From positions 1 through 64,000 of the forward strand of contig JAUSFN010000026.1 of NCBI GenBank assembly GCA_030649935.1: a stretch of 64,000 bases of DNA, written 5' to 3'. This document shows, in pieces, positions 52,372 through 61,107 of this stretch. The position numbers and the translations under genes were made by a program. Source of the DNA: Candidatus Planktophila sp. GTDB lineage: Bacteria > Actinomycetota > Actinomycetes > Nanopelagicales > Nanopelagicaceae. Under the pieces are notes generated by a model. That model did not search any database, was not told the origin of the DNA, and saw only the letters and a list, made by a program, of their open reading frames with translations. The first letter of the stretch is position 1; every line of letters begins with the position of its first letter.

Positions 52372-53601
52372 ATGCTCTTCTCTGCCTTAAAGAATAGTAA
52401 CTATAGAAAATTTTATATAGCCACTTTGATTTCAACTTTTGGAACTTTCACGCAGCGAGTTGCGCAAGATTGGTTAACCCTTGATCTAACTTCGAGTGCG
52501 AAGAGCTTAGGTTTAGTGGTTGCAGCGCAATTTCTTCCAGGAGTCGTATTTGCAATCTACGGAGGCGTGCTTGCTGATCGTTATGATCAGAGACGTATCC
52601 TTTTTTGGTTGAACTTTGCTGGATTTTTAATTGCTACATCAACTGGCATCTTGGTCGCAACTGGCCACATAACTTTTCAGATTCTTTTGATTTCGGCCTT
52701 CCTGCTTGGTATCTTCACCGGCATCGATGGACCAGTCCGACAGAGTTACTACGTTCTTCTAGTTGGCGATAAAAACCTGCCGAATGCGCTGAGCTGGAAT
52801 CAGATTAATCTCAACATTGGACGACTCATCGGCCCTGTGACCGCTGGGCTTCTGATTGAACATTTCGGTACCAGTCCTGGGTTCATAATCAATGGCGGCA
52901 CTTATTTATTCGCCACCATTTTCATAACGACGATCAATGTTGCTCTTTATTTTCCAGCTCACGAACTGGAGGCTTCAGAGAATAAAGTTACCCTCTTTGA
53001 TTCACTAAGATATTTGAGAGAGAACCGAACTGTATTAATCCCAATAGTAGCGGTCTGTGCCATTGCAATGGTTGGTCAAGATATGCAGATGACTTCTACG
53101 CTAATGGCTAGAAAGGTCTTTGACGTTAGTCCAATTTCATTTGGCCTTTTAGTCTCAATACTTGCCGTCGGTGCTATCGCCGGATCACTAGCCGTGGCTC
53201 GCACAAGCGCGGAAATCGATATCGCATTTTTGGGTCGAAATGTTTTGTATATGGCGCTCACTTGGTTTCTGGTTGCATCTGCACCGAATTATTTCACTTA
53301 TGCAATCACCCTCTTCTTCGCTGGTTTCTTCGCAATGGGTATAAACATTTCGGGCAATATGTCGATCCGTAAGTTTGTAGATCCCCGACATTACGGTCGG
53401 ATTTGGGGAATCTATATCTCGTTATGGGTAGGTGCGCTAGCTATTGGCGGTCCACTGCTGGGATGGATAAGTGAGTCAATCTCAGTGAGAATTTCAATTT
53501 ACTTTGGTGCAGTTGTTACGTTGATGATTGCGCTAATAATGCATATATACATCAAGCGCACTTCGCCTAACGCGGCAAAAGGTTCGCTCTCAAGTAATTA
53601 A
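52372..53601 (+). CDS. MFS transporter (MFS_3/EntS-like)
   Basis: A 409-aa, 12-TM major facilitator. Typical N-terminal start NSNYRKFYIATLISTFGTFT and QDWLTLDLTSSAKSLG, loop A GGVLADRYDQRRIL, and central loop after TM6 (HELEASENKVTLFDSL). This subfamily usually exports drugs or siderophores. It overlaps the convergent isomerase gene by about 35 bp at the 3' ends. Whether it imports the pathway substrate or exports a by-product cannot be told. Confidence 0.85.
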   Translation: MLFSALKNSNYRKFYIATLISTFGTFTQRVAQDWLTLDLTSSAKSLGLVVAAQFLPGVVFAIYGGVLADRYDQRRILFWLNFAGFLIATSTGILVATGHITFQILLISAFLLGIFTGIDGPVRQSYYVLLVGDKNLPNALSWNQINLNIGRLIGPVTAGLLIEHFGTSPGFIINGGTYLFATIFITTINVALYFPAHELEASENKVTLFDSLRYLRENRTVLIPIVAVCAIAMVGQDMQMTSTLMARKVFDVSPISFGLLVSILAVGAIAGSLAVARTSAEIDIAFLGRNVLYMALTWFLVASAPNYFTYAITLFFAGFFAMGINISGNMSIRKFVDPRHYGRIWGIYISLWVGALAIGGPLLGWISESISVRISIYFGAVVTLMIALIMHIYIKRTSPNAAKGSLSSN

Positions 53602-54433
53602 TTGCTTGCTCTGCAACATCAATCTCGTTTAAACCAACTCCAAGATTTGAGAGCTCTATCGCAATTGGGCCATCAAATCCCCGTTGAATAAGGCGATTTA
53701 CGCGTTTGACTATATTAATCTTTCCTGTTCCAAAGTTAACGGTTGGCCACCATCCAATTGGTGCGCCTTGTACGTTATCTGGCATTTGATCTATCTCTTT
53801 TGCTTGAATCATAAAAATACGTGAAGTATCAATATCCTCCATCAATAGGTCTATATCATCGCCGGCTCGAAAGGAATTGCCGAGATCTAGACAAAGGCCA
53901 AGGTATTGATCATCAATGCCGTTGATCATTTCTAAGAGGACTGGCACGTTAAAGTCAGCGTGATTTTCAACTGAGAGACGCACCCCTAATTGGCGAGCGC
54001 GCTGCACGAGAACTTCTAATTGATCGCCGATTCGCTCCATCCGGATACGTGGAGCTTCATCAAAGTTAAAGTGATTACCGAAGACGATCCGCATCTGTTC
54101 TAACTCGAAATCGGCAGATTGCTCCAGCCACTCAGCTGCGCTCTTACAGGCGTTCTCGTTCTTGCCACCATCAAAACCATTTGGATGTCCCCAGGTAAAG
54201 GCGAGGTAATTTCCTTCACCACTCTTCCAGCGTTTTAGCTCATCGCGGGTTTGGCTATCGCTTAAATCTAGATATGCAGTCTGGAGAGTAATGAGATCGA
54301 TGTCGTGCCCGCGTACAAAGTCGATGAAATCTTTGGTGTGCCACTTGATTTCAGCTGGTACTTCCCATTTGGAGTTCTCACCAAAGAAGCGATGGAACGA
54401 GAAACTATCGATGCCAAATCTGACATCGGTCAT
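53567..54433 (-). CDS. Xylose-isomerase-like TIM-barrel sugar isomerase/epimerase
   Basis: A 288-aa AP-endonuclease-2/sugar phosphate isomerase family protein. Metal-binding stretches include RLSVENHADF (Glu), LCLDLGNSF (Asp), MIQAKEIDQ and the closing AIELSNLG. Start ATG 54433 (MTDVRFGID) overlaps the SDR 2 stop (ATGA), which decides against the longer track start. Members isomerise keto-sugars or inositol derivatives or act as dehydratases. Co-transcribed with SDR 2. Confidence 0.82.
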   Translation of the reverse strand: MTDVRFGIDSFSFHRFFGENSKWEVPAEIKWHTKDFIDFVRGHDIDLITLQTAYLDLSDSQTRDELKRWKSGEGNYLAFTWGHPNGFDGGKNENACKSAAEWLEQSADFELEQMRIVFGNHFNFDEAPRIRMERIGDQLEVLVQRARQLGVRLSVENHADFNVPVLLEMINGIDDQYLGLCLDLGNSFRAGDDIDLLMEDIDTSRIFMIQAKEIDQMPDNVQGAPIGWWPTVNFGTGKINIVKRVNRLIQRGFDGPIAIELSNLGVGLNEIDVAEQAINYLRANLLPR

Positions 54434-55197
54434 CGTGACAACCATCCGCCATCAACCGGCAATATCACGCCATGCATATAGTCGGATGCCTCTGATGCTA
54501 AAAATAAAGTAGGTCCAACCATGTCTTCTGGTTTACCCCAACGCTCAGAAGTGAGGCGGTTAATAATCTGCTCATTACGCACTGGGTCAGTCCAGATGTG
54601 GCGATTGAGTTTGGTCTTGATGTATCCAGGAGCGATCGCATTGACATTTACTCCAGATTTCGCCCATTCGTTGGAAAGCGCTTTCGTCATCTGGCCCACG
54701 CCACCTTTAGCTGCCGCATAGGTTGAGGCATTTAAACCGCCCTGAAAAGTAAGCATTGATGCAAAGGTGATTATCTTGCCGCTGCCTCTTTCGATCATTT
54801 CGCCCGCCGCCGCTTTGGCTAATTGAAAGTAGGAACTTAGGTTTATCTGGATCTGCTGCAGCCAAATTTCATCGCTTGTTTCAATCGCCGGTCCGGGCTT
54901 TACGCCACCGTGCGCTATAACCAATACATCAATTCCACCTAAAGTTGTTTTCGCCTGATCAATAAAAACTCCACATTGTTTTGGGTCGGCAAAATCTGCT
55001 ACGACAAAGTGAAGTTTTGTAGTGGGGGAGTTATTTGCGATGAGAAATTCTTTGAGCTCATCAAATTGCACAGCATCTCTTGCTGAAACAAGGACTTCTA
55101 ATCCAGCATCAATAAAACCTTTTACGAGAGCGCTTCCGATACCACCAGTGCCACCAGTGATTACTACGCGGTTTCCCTTGATCTTGAAGCTACTCAT
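54430..55197 (-). CDS. Short-chain dehydrogenase/reductase (SDR 2)
   Basis: A 255-aa SDR from ATG 55197 (MSSFKIKG); an upstream GTG at 55215 would add six residues. Cofactor motif ITGGTGGIGSALV, LVIAHGGVKPG (NNAG equivalent as AHGG), Ser in TFASMLTFQGG and YAAAKGGVGQM with the catalytic Tyr and Lys. The C-terminal HGVILPVDGGW is typical. First gene of a two-gene minus-strand unit with the TIM-barrel isomerase; likely NAD(P)-linked oxidation of a sugar acid or polyol. Confidence 0.86.
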   Translation of the reverse strand: MSSFKIKGNRVVITGGTGGIGSALVKGFIDAGLEVLVSARDAVQFDELKEFLIANNSPTTKLHFVVADFADPKQCGVFIDQAKTTLGGIDVLVIAHGGVKPGPAIETSDEIWLQQIQINLSSYFQLAKAAAGEMIERGSGKIITFASMLTFQGGLNASTYAAAKGGVGQMTKALSNEWAKSGVNVNAIAPGYIKTKLNRHIWTDPVRNEQIINRLTSERWGKPEDMVGPTLFLASEASDYMHGVILPVDGGWLSR

Positions 55198-55311
55198 CGG
55201 CGCTCTCGCAATCACAATTGTTAGTTAATTTATCGTTGATTTTAATTGGTTATCTTCCTATTCTTCTTTCATTGGGTCAAGGAAATTCTTAGAGAATAGA
55301 GAAATAGATAG

Positions 55312-56082
55312 ATGGCAATTTCTTGGGATAGTCGTAGCGGATTAGTTGGTAATTGCGTCGTTGTTACTGGAGCAGCCGGTGGAATTGGCGCACCTATTGC
55401 CCGCGGATTCGCAGAAGCTGGAGCCAAGGTTCTCTTAGTTGATCGCCCAGGAACCGCACTCGATGAGGTTCACGAATCACTTGCCGGAGATGGCCATCAG
55501 ATTTTTGCAGCCGATGTTACAAAAATTGCAGAGCATCACCTGATCTTTGAAGCAGCTGAGGCGATCGCTCCCTTTGTTGCGATGGTGCACTGCGCGGCGG
55601 TCCTGCGTCGTCGGGCGACTGTTGATGAAGTTACAGAAGAAGATTGGGATTTACAGATTGATGTAAATCTCAAATCAACTTTCTTTCTCAACCGAACTGC
55701 ACGTGATGCCTTCCGTGCCAAAAATAGAAAGGGTTCGATTGTTAACTTCTCTTCACAAGGTTGGTGGAGTGGTGGCTTTGGTGGATCAGTTGTCTACGCT
55801 GCAAGTAAAGGTGGCGTGGTTTCAATGACTAAAGGTCTGGCCCGCTCATTTGCCAAAGATGGGGTCCGAGTTAACTCTCTATCACCAGGTGGTGTTGATA
55901 CGCCGATGATGTGGAGTGATACCAGCCAAGAGGCAATGGCTAAGTTTGTTGAGATGATCCCGCTGGGTCGTCTAGCTGATCCAAATGAAATGGTTGGTGG
56001 CGCAATATTTCTCGCCTCTGATGCTTCAAGTTATATGACAGGGACTGTATTAAATATCTCCGGCGGACAGTTAATGTATTAA
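55312..56082 (+). CDS. Short-chain dehydrogenase/reductase (SDR 3)
   Basis: A 256-aa SDR: VTGAAGGIGAPIARG cofactor motif, VDRPGTAL (Asp favouring NAD), MVHCAAVLRR, VNFSSQGWWSGG with the Ser, VVYAASKGGVVSMTKGLA with Tyr and Lys, and LNISGGQLMY at the end. It is divergent from SDR 2 and 48 bp upstream of the fourth ceramidase-like gene, probably in one operon with it. SDR 1 and 3 share the aldose-dehydrogenase-like pattern LSPGGVDTPMM/LSPATLDTPLF. Confidence 0.86.
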   Translation: MAISWDSRSGLVGNCVVVTGAAGGIGAPIARGFAEAGAKVLLVDRPGTALDEVHESLAGDGHQIFAADVTKIAEHHLIFEAAEAIAPFVAMVHCAAVLRRRATVDEVTEEDWDLQIDVNLKSTFFLNRTARDAFRAKNRKGSIVNFSSQGWWSGGFGGSVVYAASKGGVVSMTKGLARSFAKDGVRVNSLSPGGVDTPMMWSDTSQEAMAKFVEMIPLGRLADPNEMVGGAIFLASDASSYMTGTVLNISGGQLMY

Positions 56083-56130
56083 GAAAAAACTACCAAAGTA
56101 AATCGAGCATCTAAAGATTGTGAGAGTGAT

Positions 56131-57591
56131 ATGACGACCGCCCCAATGGATAGCAAACTCCTTGATGAATCTCCGGCTGGAGTTTTAGATTCAAATCTGA
56201 TCGACCAACCTCACGAGGCCCGCGCAGAGATCGGCGTCTCCAGACGAGATATAACTCCCCCATTTGGAATCTACGGACCGGTCTGGGGATTTTCAACTCA
56301 CGATGGAAGTTCACGCGGTACCCATAAGCCAATCTACGCAACCGCTCTTTCAATAACAGCCCAACCCGGAGGCAAACCAACAGTTATCGTCGCACTTGAT
56401 CTTGGCACAAGTGGTGATTTAACTGGAATGGAAGATGAATGGATTAGAGAAAGCGTCGTTAAAGATTTAGGAATCCCGATTTCAAATCTAATGCTCGCCT
56501 CTTCACATACCCATGGCGCTCCTTGGCCATATCGCAGCCGTAGTGAATTTCCAGGCGGTGATTTAATCGAAGGCTATTTAGAGTCGATGAAGAGCGCGAT
56601 CCTAGAAGCATCTCGCGAAGCGATCGAGACCGCCGAAGATTGCATCATTACCTTTAAAGATGGGCGCTGCGATCTGGCGAAGAACCGTAACTTAGCTGAC
56701 CCAGCAAATCCAACGCGTTATCTCACTGGCTACAACCCAAGTAATAAATCGATTACCGATGACACGGTAATGGTGGGAAGAGTTACGCGAGTGAGCGACA
56801 ACTCAATTAAAGCAACTGTAGTTAATTACGCTTGCCATCCGACAACTCTTGGTGGAGATAATCGCCTGGTATCACCAGACTTTATCGGCGGTATGCGCGA
56901 TGTAATGGAGGCAAATACCGATGGAGCGATCTGCCTCTTCTTACAAGGTGCATCTGGAGATCTAGCACCGGCTTACCAATATGTTGCAGATACATCAGTG
57001 GCTGATCGTTATGGACATCAATTAGGACATGCTTCCTATTCCACATTGCTGGGAATGTATCCAGCGGGACATCGACTCGAATATATAAAGCCGATTGAAT
57101 CGGGTGCCCCACTTGCTTACTGGGAACCCCGTCCATATAAAATTTCAAATGAGAGCGGAATCGATTTCGAAACCGTGGGACTTCCTTCAAAGGATTGGCC
57201 AGGGGTCGAAGAGCTAGATAAACAGCTCGCTGCCGAAAGTGATTTTAGAATTAAAGAGCGCTTACTTCGCAAGAAGACAATCGCTAACTTCACGCAAGGC
57301 AAAGGTGCGATACCTACGCAAATCTTTGCTTGGCGCTTTGGAAACCTAATCTTTGTCGGAATCTCCTGCGAGATCGATGTTGCTTGGCAACAAGAAGTTA
57401 GAGCAGCATTTCCAGGGTATGGCGTCGTTGCGATAACCGATGTGAATTATTCAGCAATTGGTTACATAGTTCGTGAAGAGTTGTGCGATCACAATCTTTA
57501 TCAAGCCTGGCAGCCACCTTACGGAAAAGGTTCATTTACTTCTATCGTAGAGCACTGCGTGCGCCTGATGAAGAAATCGCTTAAGGGTTGA
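56131..57591 (+). CDS. Ceramidase-like hydrolase, paralogue 4
   Basis: A 486-aa member of the same family as the tandem trio, with SSHTHGAPWP (HxH), NYACHPTTLGGDN (His), LQGASGDLAPAYQ, Glu in GISCEIDVAWQQ (GE replaced by CE) and NYSAIGYIV carrying a Tyr. It contains a distinct N-terminal extension before AEIGVSRRDITPPFG and a CDLAKNRNLADP variant where paralogues 1 and 2 have CDLAVNRELPCG. It is downstream of SDR 3 and convergent with the CoA-transferase gene. More divergent than 1 and 2, so it may take another substrate in the same pathway. Confidence 0.8.
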   Translation: MTTAPMDSKLLDESPAGVLDSNLIDQPHEARAEIGVSRRDITPPFGIYGPVWGFSTHDGSSRGTHKPIYATALSITAQPGGKPTVIVALDLGTSGDLTGMEDEWIRESVVKDLGIPISNLMLASSHTHGAPWPYRSRSEFPGGDLIEGYLESMKSAILEASREAIETAEDCIITFKDGRCDLAKNRNLADPANPTRYLTGYNPSNKSITDDTVMVGRVTRVSDNSIKATVVNYACHPTTLGGDNRLVSPDFIGGMRDVMEANTDGAICLFLQGASGDLAPAYQYVADTSVADRYGHQLGHASYSTLLGMYPAGHRLEYIKPIESGAPLAYWEPRPYKISNESGIDFETVGLPSKDWPGVEELDKQLAAESDFRIKERLLRKKTIANFTQGKGAIPTQIFAWRFGNLIFVGISCEIDVAWQQEVRAAFPGYGVVAITDVNYSAIGYIVREELCDHNLYQAWQPPYGKGSFTSIVEHCVRLMKKSLKG

Positions 57592-57610
57592 TTCTTTAAT
57601 AACCCTTTAA

Positions 57611-58741
57611 CTAACCCTGATCTTTATGCGGAGCAGGGTTTCTAATTCCAGGACGTTTCCCATCGATTCGAAATGGCAATCCCGGAATCTTCTTCACTTG
57701 TGAAGTTGGATCGGGATAGTCAACGAGAATATCTAGCGCTGCCGCTTGCGGATCGCTTAAAAGATCTTCCGGAAGTGCCAGGTAATCTGCAGGCACGCCA
57801 CTTGCTGCCAAGATTTCTACCCAATGTTTAGAGCTCTTTCCCACAAGAACGCGCTTTATCTCAGCTTCTAACTGAGCGTTATTTTTTACCCGATCTACAT
57901 TCTCTTTATACTTCTCATTCTCAATTAAATCTTCGCGATTAATTACCGTGCACAGGCGCGCAAAGATGACATTGTTTCCAACACCGATCATGATTTCACC
58001 ATCGCTGGTTTTAAATAATCCATAAGGAGCAAAAGCGGGATGTCCACTTCCAGAACGGATTGAGGGCGCGTTCGTTACTTGAAAGGCAGATAGGTGGTAG
58101 CTAACCCAGGACACTCCAGTTTCGTAAAGTGATGTTTCGATAACGCTTCCTATGCCGCTCTTTTCTCGCTTTATTAGCGCTGCCAGGATTCCAAGTGCGA
58201 GCCAAGTTCCTCCACCTACATCTAGAACGGATATTCCAGTTCGAACTGGTTCACCACTTCGTTCTCCAGTTACTTGCATAATTCCAGTTCTGGCCTGGAC
58301 TGTTGCGTCATAGCCCGGAAAATGTCTGGAGGGTCCTTCAGAACCATACGAGGAGAGGTTTCCAATAATTAGTCCCGGACGCTTTGTCATCAACTCATCT
58401 GGAGTCAGGTGATATTCAGCTAACTTCTCTGGCAGGAAGTTGGTTAGTAAAACATCGGCAGAATCCAGCAAATTATCCAGGAACAAACGTCCTGCCTCAG
58501 ATTTCAAATCTATTGTGACCGCTGATTTATTTCGATTTACTACATGAAAATATGCCGAACGATCACCTTCAACTGGAGACATAGTCCTCGCCGCATCTGT
58601 AGCTGGGGTCTCAATCTTTATAACTCGCGCGCCGAGATCACCGAGGATCGCCCCGCCAAATGGCCCGGCGATATTTGAAGTTGCATCAAGAACTGTAATC
58701 CCGGCCAGCGGTAAATCCGACGGTGCCTGATCTTTGCTCAC
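57611..58741 (-). CDS. CaiB/BaiF-type (family III) CoA-transferase
   Basis: A 376-aa family III CoA-transferase moving CoA between carboxylic acids. N-terminal LAGITVLDATSNIAGPFGG and LGARVIKIETP, Rossmann-like ADVLLTNFLPEKL, the catalytic Asp in SVLDVGGGTWLALG, and YGLFKTSDGEIMIGVG near residue 250. GTG start. Divergent from the E1-beta gene at 58861, with a near-consensus promoter between. It could activate a carboxylic acid made by the dehydrogenases to its CoA ester. Confidence 0.88.
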   Translation of the reverse strand: MSKDQAPSDLPLAGITVLDATSNIAGPFGGAILGDLGARVIKIETPATDAARTMSPVEGDRSAYFHVVNRNKSAVTIDLKSEAGRLFLDNLLDSADVLLTNFLPEKLAEYHLTPDELMTKRPGLIIGNLSSYGSEGPSRHFPGYDATVQARTGIMQVTGERSGEPVRTGISVLDVGGGTWLALGILAALIKREKSGIGSVIETSLYETGVSWVSYHLSAFQVTNAPSIRSGSGHPAFAPYGLFKTSDGEIMIGVGNNVIFARLCTVINREDLIENEKYKENVDRVKNNAQLEAEIKRVLVGKSSKHWVEILAASGVPADYLALPEDLLSDPQAAALDILVDYPDPTSQVKKIPGLPFRIDGKRPGIRNPAPHKDQG

Positions 58742-58782
58742 TGAATACTCGCTCTCGCATATTGAAATTACATCTATAAACG

Positions 58783-58811
58783 TTGACTTACGATTGATAC
58801 CCCCATACTAT
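58783..58811 (+). promoter_or_regulatory. Strong sigma-70-type promoter TTGACT-17-TACTAT
   Basis: -35 TTGACT (58783-58788) and -10 TACTAT (58806-58811) have an exact 17-bp spacer, 50 bp upstream of the E1-beta start codon, which itself has CGGAGGTGG. This is the best-formed promoter I see in the window and drives the rightward operon 58861 onward. Confidence 0.65.
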
Positions 58812-58860
58812 AGCAATCGTTTCCAGTAGTGATTTATAACGACTTTTCGGAGGTGGCGCA

Positions 58861-59865
58861 ATGCCAGCAATGCGCGTAAGACAAGCAATTGCAACTGCTC
58901 TCGCTGATGAGATGCGCACTGATCCAACAGTGATCGTCTTTGGCGAAGATATTGCAGCAGCTGAAGGACCTTTTAAGACGACTGAAGGTCTCTTAGAAGA
59001 GTTTGGGCCTATTCGTGTTCGAGATACACCAATCTCAGAAATGGCATTTACCGGTGCGGCAGTTGGCGCTGCAACTATGGGTATGAAACCTGTTATTGAA
59101 ATCATGTTTATGGAATTTCTCGGCGTCGCACTTGATCAACTCGTGACTGAAGGCGCAAAGATGCGTTACTTAAGTAATGGCAAACTCTCAGTTCCGATGG
59201 TGGTTCGTGCATCTGTCGGAGGTGGGCTTGGTTTCGGTGGACAGCATTCACAAACTCTTGAAAATTGGGTTGCGGCTACTCCTGGACTTAAAGTTTTATC
59301 ACCAAGTGATGCACAGAGCGCGTACAGTCTGCTGCGCGCTGCGATTCAGGATCCAGATCTGGTGATGTTCCTCGAGCCACGAGTTACTTACGCAGAACGT
59401 GGCGAAGTTGATACAAATCTTAAAATGGAGATCGGCAAAGCCAGAGTAGCTAAGCCTGGTAAAGATCTCACCATTGTCGCCCTTGGGCAGATGACAAATA
59501 TCGCACGCCAGGCCGCTGCGACAAGTAGCACAGATATTGAAGTAATTGATCTCTGCACCATTGTTCCTTGGGATAAGAAAACTGTATTTGAATCTGTAAA
59601 GAAGACTGGTCGCTTAGTTGTTGTGGAAGAGCAGCCAGAAAGTGGTGGTTGGGGATCTGAGATTGTTGCAGCGGTAAGCGCTGAGTTCTTTGGCGAACTT
59701 AAGGCCGCCCCTATTCGAATTACCTGCCCAAATGTCCCGGTTCCTTATAACGGCGGCCTGGAAGCGCGCTTCCTGCCGAATCCAACTGAAGTTAATTATC
59801 AGATCGATCAATTGATGGCCACCGGTAAAGCACCGCAACCTTGGTGGATACGGGAGGGTTTCTAA
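58861..59865 (+). CDS. 2-Oxoacid dehydrogenase E1 beta subunit (second complex)
   Basis: A 334-aa transketolase-like E1 beta. IVFGEDIAAAEGPFKTTEGL, DTPISEMAFTGAAVGAA, VVRASVGGGLGFGGQHSQ (pyruvate/acetoin-type Q-H-S-Q rather than the EHHSESPE of the bkd E1b) and the C-terminal domain IEVIDLCTIVPWDKKT. First gene of the rightward operon, followed by E1 alpha after one base. Order beta-alpha-lipoyl is the reverse of the bkd operon, so this is a separately evolved complex. Substrate is an unidentified 2-oxoacid or acyloin. Confidence 0.87.
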   Translation: MPAMRVRQAIATALADEMRTDPTVIVFGEDIAAAEGPFKTTEGLLEEFGPIRVRDTPISEMAFTGAAVGAATMGMKPVIEIMFMEFLGVALDQLVTEGAKMRYLSNGKLSVPMVVRASVGGGLGFGGQHSQTLENWVAATPGLKVLSPSDAQSAYSLLRAAIQDPDLVMFLEPRVTYAERGEVDTNLKMEIGKARVAKPGKDLTIVALGQMTNIARQAAATSSTDIEVIDLCTIVPWDKKTVFESVKKTGRLVVVEEQPESGGWGSEIVAAVSAEFFGELKAAPIRITCPNVPVPYNGGLEARFLPNPTEVNYQIDQLMATGKAPQPWWIREGF

Positions 59866-59866
59866 G

Positions 59867-60862
59867 ATGAGTAAGGGTTTAGAGCGACGTAAAGCGATTC
59901 TTAGCGATCCAATTGCTCAGTTTGAACGCGCAGTTGAGATCCGTGAATTTGAAAATCAGATCAATGCGCTCTTTGCGTCTGGAACTATCAGAGGAACAAC
60001 TCACCTTTGCCTTGGGCAAGAAGCGTTAGCAATTGGTCTAGCCAGCGTGCTTCGCACCGATGATCCAGTCTCTGCAACTTATCGAAGCCACGGAATCGCA
60101 CTTGCACTTGGCTTAACACCAGAGTCTGCAATGGCCGAGATTATGGGTAAGGCAACTGGCTGTTGCGGTGGCCTTGGTGGATCAATGCACTTGTGTGATC
60201 TTGAGTTAGGTCTATTGCCAACTTCTGCAATTATCGGTGGTGGTATGCCAATTGCCGCCGGTGCCGCTCTTGCATTCCAGGTCCAAGGTAATGATCGCGT
60301 TGCAGTTGCGGTCTTCGGTGATGGCGCAACAAATATTGGCGCCTTTCACGAGACTTTAAACCTGGCAGCTATCTGGAAACTCCCTGTGGTCTTTATCTGC
60401 GATAACAATGTTTATGCAGAATATAGCCGTATCAATCTGACTACTCCGATTGAAGATCTACACATCCGCGCCGAAAGTTATGCGATGCCACATTACGCAC
60501 TCGATGGAATGGATATCGATGTAGTACGCGAAGGAATTCAAAGTGCAGTTGATCGGGCGCGCTCTGGTGGCGGACCAACTCTTATCGAAGCGAAGACTTA
60601 TCGCTTTGCGGGCCACTCACGCGCCGATCAAGCACTTTATCGTCCTGAAGGTGAACTCGATTCTTGGAAATCTCGGGATCCACTGCTTCTTTTGGAAGAG
60701 CGGGCGAAGAAGATCGGAAAGATGAGTGAGAGCGATGTCGCTGATATGAAAGCTCGAAAAACAAAAGAAATTGAGGCAACTGTCGCCTTATGTCAGGCAG
60801 CCCCTGAACCTTCGCCAAAGACCATGTTCGAAAATATCTGGAGCAGAAAGGTTAATCAGTAA
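59867..60862 (+). CDS. 2-Oxoacid dehydrogenase E1 alpha subunit (second complex)
   Basis: A 331-aa TPP-dependent E1 alpha: TTHLCLGQEALAIGLAS, GGLGGSMHLCDLELGLL, TPP motif FGDGATNIGAFHETLN ... CDNNVYAEYS, and AKTYRFAGHSRAD. This is the pyruvate/acetoin dehydrogenase subfamily. ATG directly after the E1 beta stop (TAAGATG). The next gene is a single lipoyl domain whose ATG abuts its TAA. Catalytic TPP machinery is complete; the acyl acceptor chain is unusual (see lipoyl gene). Confidence 0.87.
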   Translation: MSKGLERRKAILSDPIAQFERAVEIREFENQINALFASGTIRGTTHLCLGQEALAIGLASVLRTDDPVSATYRSHGIALALGLTPESAMAEIMGKATGCCGGLGGSMHLCDLELGLLPTSAIIGGGMPIAAGAALAFQVQGNDRVAVAVFGDGATNIGAFHETLNLAAIWKLPVVFICDNNVYAEYSRINLTTPIEDLHIRAESYAMPHYALDGMDIDVVREGIQSAVDRARSGGGPTLIEAKTYRFAGHSRADQALYRPEGELDSWKSRDPLLLLEERAKKIGKMSESDVADMKARKTKEIEATVALCQAAPEPSPKTMFENIWSRKVNQ

Positions 60863-61096
60863 ATGAGTATCGAGATAACCATGCCACGAGTTGCTGAAAC
60901 TGTTGATTCGGTTTATTTAGTCTCTTGGCTTAAAGCTGTTGGGGATATGGTCAATGAAGGGGAAGATCTCTTGGAGGTTGAAACTGATAAAGCACAATTA
61001 ACAGTCCCCTCCCCTGCTTCTGGAAAGATCACCGAATTAAGATTTGCGATCGATGCAGAGATAACCACAGGCGATGTAATCGCCGTCCTTGAATAA
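60863..61096 (+). CDS. Stand-alone lipoyl-carrier protein
   Basis: A 77-residue protein that is just one biotinyl/lipoyl domain: ITMPRVAETVDSVYLVSWLK at the start, lipoylation Lys in VETDKAQLTVPSPASG, ending GDVIAVLE. No peripheral-subunit-binding or acyltransferase domain follows; the gene ends at TAA and an enolase-superfamily gene starts 11 bp later. It is co-transcribed with the two E1 subunits. It should be the swinging-arm acceptor for that E1, working either with an E2 core encoded elsewhere or with a non-standard acceptor. Lipoyl rather than biotinyl is inferred from DKA in place of MKM. Confidence 0.85.
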   Translation: MSIEITMPRVAETVDSVYLVSWLKAVGDMVNEGEDLLEVETDKAQLTVPSPASGKITELRFAIDAEITTGDVIAVLE

Positions 61097-61107
61097 GGCC
61101 TCGTAAT

